From Nitrospirae bacterium CG1_02_44_142 (GTDB lineage: Bacteria; Nitrospirota; Thermodesulfovibrionia; Thermodesulfovibrionales; UBA1546), in assembly GCA_001871685.1 (NCBI GenBank), contig MNVK01000083.1, forward strand, positions 1-7,647: a stretch of 7,647 bases of DNA. The letters are read 5' to 3'. The translations under genes and the position numbers were made by a program. Positions 1 through 7,175 of the stretch are shown here, one piece after another. Under the pieces are notes generated by a model. The model worked only from the letters and a program-made list of their open reading frames with translations. It was not told where the DNA came from and did not search any database. Positions within the stretch are counted from its first letter, which is position 1, and the number at the start of each line of letters is the position of its first letter.

Positions 1-118
1 ACTTCTTGTCACAGCAGAAAGACAGTTGGCTGATTCCCTGTATAACTATAAGTTGTCGGATTTAAGGCTGAAACGTGCGGCGGGAATACTGTTGAAGACT
101 GTAAGCAGTAAACATTAG
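1..118 (+). CDS. C-terminal end of a TolC-family outer-membrane efflux protein (5' truncated)
   Basis: Only the last 38 codons are present, read in the frame starting at base 2 and ending at TAG 116-118. The translation includes TAERQLADSLYNYKLSDLRL followed by KRAAGILL, which is typical of the last coiled-coil helix of TolC/OMF proteins, where a helix with 'A...LA..LYNY..A...L..A.G.L' closes the second repeat. The family forms a trimeric outer-membrane channel and periplasmic tunnel that docks to an adaptor. Its position 82 bases before an RND adaptor suggests it is the exit duct of that pump. The last residues (TVSSKH) and the stop codon lie in repeat-like DNA, so the original C-terminus may have been altered by repeat insertion. 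The family assignment rests on a short fragment plus context. Confidence 0.75.
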   Translation, partial: LLVTAERQLADSLYNYKLSDLRLKRAAGILLKTVSSKH

Positions 119-161
119 ACAGGAGACAGGAGACATTAGACGGGAGATAGGAGACAGGAGA
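113..161. repeat. Seven-unit heptanucleotide tandem array (NNNNaga)
   Basis: Seven consecutive 7-base units read cattaga, caggaga, caggaga, cattaga, cgggaga, taggaga, caggaga. The three bases 'aga' are invariant and the first four vary. There is also a 21-base higher-order period: 113-133 and 134-154 match at 19 of 21 positions. The array fills most of the gap between OMF 1 and the RND adaptor, and its first unit contains the OMF 1 stop codon (TAG, 116-118). The repeat is seen directly; its function is unknown. Confidence 0.85.
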
Positions 162-200
162 CGGTCAAGGTATAAAGGAAAAATAAAAGGAGCATATATA

Positions 201-1307
201 ATGAGAAGAATATCTTTCAGAATTTTATGTTTACTGTTTGCTGTTTACTGTTTACTTTTCTTGCCTGCATGTTCAGGCAAGAAAGAACAAGCGGTCAAAA
301 AGCCCGCGGCGCCCGTGACTGTCGGCGCTGTGATTAAAAAGACAGTCCCTGTTCAAATCCGCGCCATAGGGAATGTTGAGGCGTATTCAACAGTCTCTGT
401 CAAGGCGCGTGTCAGCGGCGCTCTTACGCATGTTTATTTCAGAGAGGGCCAGGATGTTAATAAAGGCGGCCTGCTTTTCACGATAGACCCCCGGCTTTAT
501 AAGACGGCGCTTGACTCTGCCAGTGCTAATCTGGTTCGTGACGCGGCCTTTGCTAAAAAAGCAGAGGAGGATTTACGCCGCTATACCGAGCTGTTGCGCG
601 ATGAATTAGTCAGCCGTTCCCAGTATGAACAGATTTTTGCCAATGCTGAGGCGCTTAAGGCCACTGTGGAGGCGGATAAAGCGGTTGTAGAAAATGCGCG
701 CTTGCAGGTTGAATACTGCACAATAAACGCTCCTATCGCAGGCAGAACAGGCAGTCTCTTAGTGAATCAAGGGAATCTGATTAAGGCAAATGACGATAAG
801 CCGATGGTAATCATAAACCAGTTGCAGCCTGTATATGTTAATTTTTCAGCGCCTGAGCAATACCTGCCTGAGATTAAAAAATACATGTCAGCAGGGAAAT
901 TAAATGTTGAGGCATTTTTGTCAAAAGAAGACAAAAAATCTTTTCGTGGGGTTTTGTCTTTTATGGACAACACAGTGGATACTGCAACCGGGACAATCAA
1001 GCTTAAGGCAACCTTTAGTAATAAGGAAAAAGCCCTTTGGCCCGGGCAATTCGTAACTGTCCTGATTACCCTGTCAAATTTACAGGATGCGGTAGTCGTT
1101 TCCACACAGGCGATACAGACAGGACAACAGGGACAATTCGTATTCGTTGTGAAAGACGGGACAGCGGAACTTCGTCCGGTTACTGCCGGTGTAACATACG
1201 AAGATGTGACGGTTATAGAAAAGGGGCTGTCGGTAGGCGAGCAGGTGGTTACTGACGGCCAAATGCGCCTTATGCCGGGTTCAAAGGTGGAAATTAAAAA
1301 TAAATAA
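201..1307 (+). CDS. mdtA: RND efflux periplasmic adaptor lipoprotein (MdtA/AcrA type, HlyD family)
   Basis: This 368-residue protein is the membrane fusion protein that links an inner-membrane RND pump to an outer-membrane channel. It begins with a lipoprotein signal peptide ending in lipobox LPAC, with lipidated Cys24 followed by SGKK, so it should be anchored in the inner membrane by its lipid. Residues about 58-97 form the first half of the biotinyl-lipoyl domain (VSGALTHVYFREGQDV). Residues 98-170 form the alpha-helical hairpin that meets the OMF. Residues 172-205 return to the lipoyl fold (INAPIAGRTGSLLVNQGNL). A beta-barrel follows at about 206-295, including the family signature TATGTIKLKATF and WPGQFV, and then the membrane-proximal domain. 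The start is supported by AAGGAG at 187-192, 8 bases upstream. The RND gene lies 93 bases downstream. The length is normal for the family. The mdtA symbol rests on similarity and on the neighbouring MdtB/C-like pump, not on an orthology test. Confidence 0.9.
   Translation: MRRISFRILCLLFAVYCLLFLPACSGKKEQAVKKPAAPVTVGAVIKKTVPVQIRAIGNVEAYSTVSVKARVSGALTHVYFREGQDVNKGGLLFTIDPRLYKTALDSASANLVRDAAFAKKAEEDLRRYTELLRDELVSRSQYEQIFANAEALKATVEADKAVVENARLQVEYCTINAPIAGRTGSLLVNQGNLIKANDDKPMVIINQLQPVYVNFSAPEQYLPEIKKYMSAGKLNVEAFLSKEDKKSFRGVLSFMDNTVDTATGTIKLKATFSNKEKALWPGQFVTVLITLSNLQDAVVVSTQAIQTGQQGQFVFVVKDGTAELRPVTAGVTYEDVTVIEKGLSVGEQVVTDGQMRLMPGSKVEIKNK
229..256 (+). repeat. Four-unit heptad array (gtttact) inside the adaptor signal peptide
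   Basis: Four tandem 7-base units read gtttact, gtttgct, gtttact, gtttact. They encode residues 10-19 of the adaptor, in the hydrophobic core CLLFAVYCLLF of the lipoprotein signal peptide. Because 7 is coprime with 3, a perfect array reads VYCLLFT in all three frames and has no stop, so it is hydrophobic in every phase. The last two units are identical. Gain or loss of one unit would shift the downstream frame. The repeat is seen directly; any effect on expression is inference. Confidence 0.85.
257..284 (+). other. 11-bp perfect inverted repeat at the adaptor lipobox
   Basis: Bases 257-267 (tttcttgcctg) pair perfectly with 274-284 (caggcaagaaa) around a 6-base loop, catgtt. A twelfth G-U pair is possible at 256/285. 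The hairpin lies about 57 bases into the adaptor gene and spans the codons around the lipobox, with the lipidated Cys24 codon (270-272) in the loop. In mRNA it would form a compact stem just after the signal-peptide core. It has no T-tract, so it is not an intrinsic terminator. The structure is seen in the sequence; whether it has a role is unknown. Confidence 0.6.
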
Positions 1308-1312
1308 ATAAC

Positions 1313-1389
1313 GTAACGCGTGATGCGTCATGCGTGATGAGTAAAAAATAAAATCATTAACCCATAACGCATCACGGATTACACATTAC
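1313..1389. repeat. Heptad array with an inverted copy, capable of forming a hairpin
   Basis: The forward arm at 1313-1340 consists of four 7-base units: gtaacgc, gtgatgc, gtcatgc, gtgatga. The reverse arm at 1367-1389, read on the opposite strand, is again heptadic: gtaatgt, gtaatcc, gtgatgc, gt. Bases 1313-1328 pair with 1367-1382 at 14 of 16 positions, including an uninterrupted 10-bp core (1319-1328 with 1367-1376), leaving a loop of 38 bases rich in A. The structure fills the gap between the adaptor and the RND pump, and its 3' arm ends 11 bases before the RND start codon. A gtttt follows, but there is no real T-tract, so a strong intrinsic terminator is unlikely. It could be a processing or attenuation element, or a dispersed intergenic repeat. 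Confidence 0.75.
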
Positions 1390-1400
1390 GGTTTTAAACA

Positions 1401-4400
1401 ATGAATATTTCAGATATATTTATAAAACGCCCTGTAATGACCAGTCTGGTCATGCTGGCAGTAATGCTCTTTGGGGTTTTTGCATATAGGCTTCTGCCTG
1501 TTAACGACCTGCCGAGCATTGATTTTCCGACAATACAGGTTACCTCCAATCTGCCTGGAGCGAGTCCTGAGACTATGGCCAGCGCTGTCGCAACCCCGCT
1601 GGAGAGACAGTTTTCTACGATTTCCGGCATTGACTCAATGACGTCTACCAATGGTCAGGGTATCTCTATTATCACACTCAAGTTTGCTCTGGAGCGCGAT
1701 ATAGACGCTGCGGCTCAGGATGTTCAGGCTGCGATATCCATGGCTGCGCGCCAATTGCCTCAAGACATGCCGAGTCCGCCTTCATACAGAAAGGTAAATC
1801 CGGCTGACCAGCCTGTTTTATATCTGGCGCTAAACTCTCCGACCCTTCCCCTGTCGGATGTTAATGAGTTTGCCGATACAATCATTGCGCCGCGTGTATC
1901 AATGATAAGTGGTGTGGCGCAGGTTCTTGTTTACGGCTCGCAAAAGTATGCAGTGCGGGTTCAGCTTAACCCTCAGGCTCTCGCGAACCGTAAGATAGGC
2001 ATAGATGAAGTTTCGGCGGCTTTGGCACGGTGGAACGTTAACCTGCCGACCGGCGGACTTCAGGGAGACAAGCAGGCATTTACCATACAGGCAACAGGAC
2101 AGCTTTACAATGCAGAGGCCTTTAGGCCGATGATAATAACGCACCGTCAAGGAGCGCCCGTCCGCCTGCAGGACATAGCCAATGTTGTCGACAGCGTGGA
2201 AAATGACAAAATTGCGGCGTGGTATAACTCCGGAGGAAAATCCACAAGGGCTATTGTTTTGGCTATTCAGCGGCAGCCGGGCACGAACACCATAGAGGTT
2301 GTAGACAGCATAAAGCGGCAAATCCCAGGTTTTCGCAGTCAGTTGCCGGGTAACGTTCAGCTCAACATTCTTTTCGACCGCACAGAATCAATCAGAGGTT
2401 CGGTAGCTGACGTTAAATTCACTCTGGCGCTTACAATAGCGCTGGTTATTATGGTAATTTTTCTTTTTCTTCGCAACCTGTCTGCCACAGTCATCCCGAG
2501 CCTTGCCCTTCCGCTCTCAATCATCGGCACTTTTGCGGCAATGTACGGACTGGGATTCTCGGTCAACAATATAACCCTGATGGCGCTGACACTGTCGGTG
2601 GGTTTTGTGGTGGACGACGCCATAGTGATGTTAGAAAATATTGTCCGCCACATGGAGCACGGCGTAAAGCCGATGGATGCGGCATTCAGGGGTTCAAAGG
2701 AAATAGGCTTCACTATCATATCCATGACACTCTCGCTGGTGGCGGTCTTTATTCCTGTGCTTTTTATGGGAGGCATTCTCGGGCGCCTGCTCCATGAGTT
2801 TGCAGTAACAATCAGCGTGGCGATTCTCGTTTCAGGCTTTGTTTCCCTTACCCTTACGCCGATGCTTTGCAGCCGTTTTCTCAAACCGCATGCCGAAAAG
2901 CATCATGGACGTTTATACGATATTATGGAAGGATTTTTTGATGGAATGCGCAATCTTTATGAGAAGACCTTAAAGCGTGTGCTTGCCGCGCGCCGCGCCG
3001 TGATGATAATTACCGCGGTAATGACGGTGCTCACAGTCTGGCTTTTCACAAAGATGCCGACCGGTCTTCTTCCATCTGATGACATCGGCGCTATATTCGC
3101 AATTACAGAAGGCGCGCAGGGTATCTCATTTGAGGACATGAAGCGGAACCAGAAGAGACTTGCCGATATCATTATGGAAGACCCGAATATTCAGGCTTTC
3201 ATGTCGTCAGCCGGGGCAAGCGGAACACGCGTCGGCTCCAACAGCGGTTTCATGTTCATGAGGCTTAAGCCCAGGCACGAGCGAAAGCTGAACGCAGACC
3301 AGATTATTCAGAATCTCCGGCCTAAGGTAATGGGGGTGCCCGGTATCATGATGTTTATGCAGAACCCGCCGCCCATACGGCTTGAGGCAATGCTGTCAAA
3401 GGCGCAGTACCAGTTTGTTCTTCAGAGCCCTGAGACGGATGAGCTTTATAAGCATGCTGCTGACTTTGAGATGAAGGTGCGGGGACTGCCGATGATTCAG
3501 GATGTGACCAGCGATCTGCAGATAAAGAATCCGCAGATTAACCTTGAGATTGACAGGGATAGAGCGGCAGCCTTTGGCGTTACAGCGCAGCAGATTGAGG
3601 ACTCCCTGTACTCTGCGTATGGCGCAAGGCAGGTTTCTACCATATATTCTCCCTCAAACCAGTATAAAGTGATTATGGAACTTGAGCCGCAGTACCGGAT
3701 GGATCCGTCAGCGCTTGGTTTGCTCTATGTTCGTGCGAATACAGGGCAGTTGGTTCCGCTGTACTCTCTGGCTTCTCTTAAAGGGGGTCTCGGCCCTCTG
3801 TCTGTTAACCACCTTGGACAGATTAATGCTGTTACTATCTCATTTAACCTCAAGCCCGGCACTCCGCTCGGTAACGCAGTAACGGCAATAGAGAAAGAGG
3901 CTAAAGCCCTGCCGGTATCTATCACCACCGGCTTTCAGGGAACTGCTCAGGTATATCAGGCCTCTACTAAGGGGCTTGCCATGCTTCTCGTCCTCGCCAT
4001 TGTTGTTATATATATCGTGCTCGGCATTCTTTACGAAAGTTATATCCACCCTCTGACTATTCTTTCGGGCCTGCCGTCAGCCGGTTTTGGAGCGCTCATA
4101 ACTCTCTTAATATTCGGCAAAGACCTGAACCTATATGCCTTCGTGGGTATTATTATGCTCATCGGCATAGTGAAGAAGAATGCCATCATGATGATTGATT
4201 TTGCTCTTGAGGCGCAGAGAAACGAGGGTAAGAAGCCGGTGGACGCCATTTACGAAGCCGCCATTATCCGTTTCAGGCCTATTATGATGACTACGATGGC
4301 TGCGTTTATGGGCACGCTTCCTATTGCAATCGGCTTCGGCGCAGGAGCGGAGGCACGGCGTTCTTTGGGCCTCGCCGTTGTCGGAGGGCTTCTGTTTTCA

Positions 4401-4526
4401 CAGGTCATGACGCTTTATATAACGCCGGTTTTTTACGTTTACATGGAGGCCTTTCAGAAAAATATTTCCGGCCGATTTGGGAGAAAAGGGAATAAGGATA
4501 AAGAGCTTCTCCACAGCTCAAACTGA
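1401..4526 (+). CDS. RND multidrug efflux permease, MdtB/MdtC-like (HAE1 family)
   Basis: This is a complete 1041-residue inner-membrane pump that exports substrates from the periplasm or membrane by proton antiport. TM1 is at about 10-30, and a large periplasmic loop at 31-335 begins with LPVNDLPSIDFPTIQV and contains GASPETM. TM2-TM7 lie at about 337-550, the second periplasmic loop at 551-855, and TM8-TM12 at about 857-1015. The proton-relay residues are present: Asp405 and Asp406 in GFVVDDAIVMLEN (TM4), a lysine at 926 in GIVKKNAIMMIDFA (TM10), and an arginine at 959 in RFRPIMMTT (TM11). These segments and FAVTISVAI..SGFVSLTLTPMLC closely resemble MdtB and MdtC. E. coli uses two paralogues as a heterotrimer; only one gene is present here, so a homotrimer is inferred and no B or C symbol is given. 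No Shine-Dalgarno is visible before ATG 1401. The reading frame is intact. Confidence 0.95.
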   Translation: MNISDIFIKRPVMTSLVMLAVMLFGVFAYRLLPVNDLPSIDFPTIQVTSNLPGASPETMASAVATPLERQFSTISGIDSMTSTNGQGISIITLKFALERDIDAAAQDVQAAISMAARQLPQDMPSPPSYRKVNPADQPVLYLALNSPTLPLSDVNEFADTIIAPRVSMISGVAQVLVYGSQKYAVRVQLNPQALANRKIGIDEVSAALARWNVNLPTGGLQGDKQAFTIQATGQLYNAEAFRPMIITHRQGAPVRLQDIANVVDSVENDKIAAWYNSGGKSTRAIVLAIQRQPGTNTIEVVDSIKRQIPGFRSQLPGNVQLNILFDRTESIRGSVADVKFTLALTIALVIMVIFLFLRNLSATVIPSLALPLSIIGTFAAMYGLGFSVNNITLMALTLSVGFVVDDAIVMLENIVRHMEHGVKPMDAAFRGSKEIGFTIISMTLSLVAVFIPVLFMGGILGRLLHEFAVTISVAILVSGFVSLTLTPMLCSRFLKPHAEKHHGRLYDIMEGFFDGMRNLYEKTLKRVLAARRAVMIITAVMTVLTVWLFTKMPTGLLPSDDIGAIFAITEGAQGISFEDMKRNQKRLADIIMEDPNIQAFMSSAGASGTRVGSNSGFMFMRLKPRHERKLNADQIIQNLRPKVMGVPGIMMFMQNPPPIRLEAMLSKAQYQFVLQSPETDELYKHAADFEMKVRGLPMIQDVTSDLQIKNPQINLEIDRDRAAAFGVTAQQIEDSLYSAYGARQVSTIYSPSNQYKVIMELEPQYRMDPSALGLLYVRANTGQLVPLYSLASLKGGLGPLSVNHLGQINAVTISFNLKPGTPLGNAVTAIEKEAKALPVSITTGFQGTAQVYQASTKGLAMLLVLAIVVIYIVLGILYESYIHPLTILSGLPSAGFGALITLLIFGKDLNLYAFVGIIMLIGIVKKNAIMMIDFALEAQRNEGKKPVDAIYEAAIIRFRPIMMTTMAAFMGTLPIAIGFGAGAEARRSLGLAVVGGLLFSQVMTLYITPVFYVYMEAFQKNISGRFGRKGNKDKELLHSSN

Positions 4527-4532
4527 ATTATA

Positions 4533-4539
4533 GAGGAGG
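4533..4539 (+). promoter_or_regulatory. Ribosome binding site that decides the emrA start
   Basis: GAGGAGG at 4533-4539 directly abuts an ATG at 4540, leaving no spacer. It lies 6 bases before a second in-frame ATG at 4546, which is the normal distance. This favours translation starting at 4546 (MEDGR) over 4540 (MKMEDGR). The difference is only two residues. Confidence 0.7.
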
Positions 4540-4545
4540 ATGAAA

Positions 4546-5646
4546 ATGGAAGACGGCAGAATATTAACTAACGGCAATCACAAAAGGAAGCTCATTATCG
4601 CCATTGTTTTTGCCTCTGTTTCAATCGCGGGACTTCTTGCAGGTTTCTTTTATGTCAGATATAAGAGCGCTCATATCTCAACAGATGACGCCTTTATTGA
4701 CGGCCGTGTTCATACCATATCCTCTAAGGTGCAGGGGACCATAAAGAATATATATGTCAATGACAACCAGCTTGTAAGGAAGGGCGCTCTCCTTCTTGAG
4801 ATAGATTCTGAGGATTACGGTTTGCGTGCAAAAGAGGCCTTATCAGGGCTTGACGCCGAAAAGGCAAAGATAGCTGAAATTAAATATAGGCTTCAAACGG
4901 CAAAACAGCAGTTTGAAGAGCTTAAGGCGTCTCTTGGAGCTGCAAAGGCTAACCTGGAGCTTCAGGAAGCAAACATGAGGCAGGCAGATGCGGATTTGAA
5001 GAGGGCCGAGCATCTCCTCAAAGAAGAGATTATTCCGAAAGAAAAATACGAGAAGATAAAAACAGGGGACGATGTTGCCTTTGCGCAGGTAAAGGCTGCC
5101 AGGGAAGAACTCAACCGGATGCAGGCGCGCCTTAAAACACAGAAGGCATTTATTAAGCAGACAGAGTCTTCCATAGAGCCGCAAAAGGCATTGGCCAAGC
5201 AGAAAGAGGCGTCTCTTGGAACTGCGGAACTTAACCTGAGTTATACAAAGGTTATTGCGCCGGCTGATGGTTATGTTACAAAGAAGTCAGTTGAATCCGG
5301 CAATCATATTCAGGCAGGACAGCCCTTAATGGCTGTTGTGCCGCTTGATGATATATGGGTTACGGCAAACTATAAAGAGACACAGCTTGCAAAGGTGAGG
5401 GTGGGCCAGAAGGTTGAGATTAAGGTTGATACCTATACAGCCAAAAAATTCAACGGCAGGGTTGAAAGCATTATGGCCGGCACAGGCGCTGTCTTTTCAC
5501 TGTTCCCGCCGGAGAATGCAACAGGAAATTATGTCAAGGTTGTACAGAGGATACCTGTAAAGATTATCCTTGATAAGGGGACTGACCCGGAGCGCATTTT
5601 AAGGATAGGGATGTCCGTTGAAGCGACAATAATTGTGGAAAAATGA
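4546..5646 (+). CDS. emrA: EmrA-type multidrug efflux adaptor (HlyD family membrane fusion protein)
   Basis: With the start at 4546 the protein has 366 residues. It is the periplasmic adaptor that couples an MFS pump to an outer-membrane channel. Unlike the upstream adaptor it has no lipobox. A single N-terminal transmembrane anchor at about 16-36 follows a short basic cytoplasmic tail. The EmrA hallmark STDDAFIDG (about 45-53) opens the first lipoyl half-motif. A long alpha-helical coiled-coil hairpin, rich in Ala, Lys, Glu and Gln, covers about 92-228. The second lipoyl half contains LSYTKVIAPADGYVTK, with SGNHIQAGQPLM following. The beta-barrel carries the strongly EmrA-specific GAVFSLFPPENATGN followed by YVKVVQRIPVKI. 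The RND stop codon is 19 bases upstream. The 3' end overlaps emrB by 4 bases (ATGA), consistent with coupled translation. Identification is strong; the substrate cannot be told from the sequence. Confidence 0.92.
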   Translation: MEDGRILTNGNHKRKLIIAIVFASVSIAGLLAGFFYVRYKSAHISTDDAFIDGRVHTISSKVQGTIKNIYVNDNQLVRKGALLLEIDSEDYGLRAKEALSGLDAEKAKIAEIKYRLQTAKQQFEELKASLGAAKANLELQEANMRQADADLKRAEHLLKEEIIPKEKYEKIKTGDDVAFAQVKAAREELNRMQARLKTQKAFIKQTESSIEPQKALAKQKEASLGTAELNLSYTKVIAPADGYVTKKSVESGNHIQAGQPLMAVVPLDDIWVTANYKETQLAKVRVGQKVEIKVDTYTAKKFNGRVESIMAGTGAVFSLFPPENATGNYVKVVQRIPVKIILDKGTDPERILRIGMSVEATIIVEK

Positions 5647-7175
5647 GTAAGTGGATTATTGCATTAACAGTAATGCTTCCAACGCTGATAGAGATTATAG
5701 ACACCTCGGTTGTTAATGTCGCCCTGGACCATATCCGCGGAAGCCTTTCAGCAGGCATAGACGAATCAACCTGGACCATAACATCTTATCTTGTTTCTAA
5801 CGCAATAATAATACCGATGACAGGATGGCTCAGCAGGCTTTTTGGAAGAAAGAGGTATCTGATTTTTTCAATATCATTATTCACCCTGAGTTCGCTGCTT
5901 TGCGGTTCTGCCTGGAGTCTCCAGAGCCTCATATTTTTTAGAATCCTTCAGGGCCTCGGCGGCGGCGCCCTTCAGCCTATTTCCCAGTCTATACTCCTGG
6001 AGACCTTTCCTCAGAAGCAGCACGGCATGGCAATGGCAATATTCGGCGTGGGAATAATGTTCGGCCCGATTATCGGCCCGTTGCTTGGGGGCTGGATTAC
6101 TGATAACTGGTCCTGGCACTGGATATTCTTTATCAACATACCCATAGGCATTGTCTCAATCCTTATGACTGTATTCTTTATAACAGACCCGCCTTATATG
6201 AAGGGGATGAAGATGAAGATAGATTACTGGGGGCTTGCATTCCTTGCTATCGGACTTGGATGCCTCCAGATAGCGCTTGATAAAGGGCAGACAGAGGACT
6301 GGTTTTCATCAGGCTTTATCACCTGGCTTACGATAATATCTGTGTCGTCGCTCATTCTTTTTGTGATAATTGAGTTCTTTGCAGAGCATCCCATAGTTAA
6401 TCTGAGAGCATTCAAAAGCATTTCATTCAGCGCCGGGAATGTTGTCATGTTCCTTTCATTTTTTAATCTCTTCGGCAGCATTGTGCTTCTTCCGATATTC
6501 CTCCAGACACTCATGGGCTATACTGCGACCCTTGCCGGAGTGGTGCTCGGTCCCGGAGGCATCGCAACTCTTATAGCGATGCCCGTGGCGGGAATGCTTG
6601 TGACAAAGATGAATCCTAAGCTCCTGCTTGGTTCCGGCATAATCATAGCCGCTTATTCTACCTATTTAATGTCCCTGTTTAATCTTAGCGCGGATTTCAA
6701 TACAATTATATGGCCGAGGGTGGTGCTCGGAGTCGGGATGGGTTTTCTCTTTATTCCGCTTACAACAATGACAATGGCAAATGTGAAAAAAGAAGATATG
6801 GCAAATGCCTCGGCTATCTATAACCTCCTCAGAAATCTTGGCGGCAGCTTTGGCGTTGCATTTATCACAACCATGATTGCGAGGCGGGCGCAGTTTCATC
6901 AGGTGCGGATAGTGGAACATCTTACGCCCTTTGACGCCGCTTATCAGGCGGCGTCTTCAAAGGCGGCCCAATTGTTTCAGTATAGAGGCGTTCCGGCGTC
7001 CGCGTCCGCTGATGCGGGACTGAGTTCCGTATATCATCAATTGCTCAGGCAGGCTTCCATGCTTTCATTCAATGACGCTTTTTATCTGTTGGGCGTGCTT
7101 TTGGTCTGCACGCTTCCATTAGTGTTATTTATGAAAACCGCAAAGAGAGGTTTAGTTCCTGGAGATATACAATGA
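5643..7175 (+). CDS. emrB: EmrB/QacA-type MFS drug:proton antiporter (DHA2, 14 helices)
   Basis: This 510-residue inner-membrane transporter probably moves hydrophobic compounds through EmrA and an outer-membrane channel. TM1 carries the 14-TM-family motif IDTSVVNVALDHI, with Asp20. Motif A follows TM2 as GWLSRLFGRKR (61-71). TM4 has motif B, RILQGLGGGAL (100-110), with the conserved arginine, and TM5 has antiporter motif C, GVGIMFGPIIGPLLGGW (135-151). WHWIFFINIPIGI (158-170) is typical of EmrB. About 14 hydrophobic segments can be counted, with TM13 near 393-412 and TM14 near 478-498, separated by a long hydrophilic loop as in EmrB. The start overlaps the emrA stop (ATGA, 5643-5646), and no strong Shine-Dalgarno is visible, so translational coupling to emrA is likely. 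The length is normal and the frame intact. Confidence 0.94.
   Translation: MSKWIIALTVMLPTLIEIIDTSVVNVALDHIRGSLSAGIDESTWTITSYLVSNAIIIPMTGWLSRLFGRKRYLIFSISLFTLSSLLCGSAWSLQSLIFFRILQGLGGGALQPISQSILLETFPQKQHGMAMAIFGVGIMFGPIIGPLLGGWITDNWSWHWIFFINIPIGIVSILMTVFFITDPPYMKGMKMKIDYWGLAFLAIGLGCLQIALDKGQTEDWFSSGFITWLTIISVSSLILFVIIEFFAEHPIVNLRAFKSISFSAGNVVMFLSFFNLFGSIVLLPIFLQTLMGYTATLAGVVLGPGGIATLIAMPVAGMLVTKMNPKLLLGSGIIIAAYSTYLMSLFNLSADFNTIIWPRVVLGVGMGFLFIPLTTMTMANVKKEDMANASAIYNLLRNLGGSFGVAFITTMIARRAQFHQVRIVEHLTPFDAAYQAASSKAAQLFQYRGVPASASADAGLSSVYHQLLRQASMLSFNDAFYLLGVLLVCTLPLVLFMKTAKRGLVPGDIQ

Noticed and set aside
113..161. CRISPR array
   Set aside because: The units are only 7 bases, contiguous and without spacers, so this is a simple tandem repeat.
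171..176. TATAAA as a possible -10 box for the adaptor gene
   Set aside because: No TTGACA-like -35 lies at the right distance (about 148-153 reads taggag, inside the heptad array). A match in AT-rich sequence alone is weak.
1105..1137. Another gacagga-like repeat inside the adaptor gene (acagacaggacaacaggga)
   Set aside because: The period is irregular, and the sequence encodes an ordinary TGQQGQF segment of the membrane-proximal domain, so it is likely chance.
1313..1398. Intrinsic terminator between the adaptor and RND genes
   Set aside because: The stem has a 38-base loop and no T-tract after it, only gtttt. The two genes belong to one pump.
1899..2884. Long open frames on the minus strand within the RND gene (140 and 175 codons)
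   Set aside because: They lie entirely inside the intact, strongly family-like RND gene, their translations show no recognisable domain, and they look like antisense shadows.
4843..5198. Two overlapping minus-strand open frames opposite emrA
   Set aside because: They are shadows of the low-complexity Lys/Glu/Ala-rich coiled-coil codons and have no family features.
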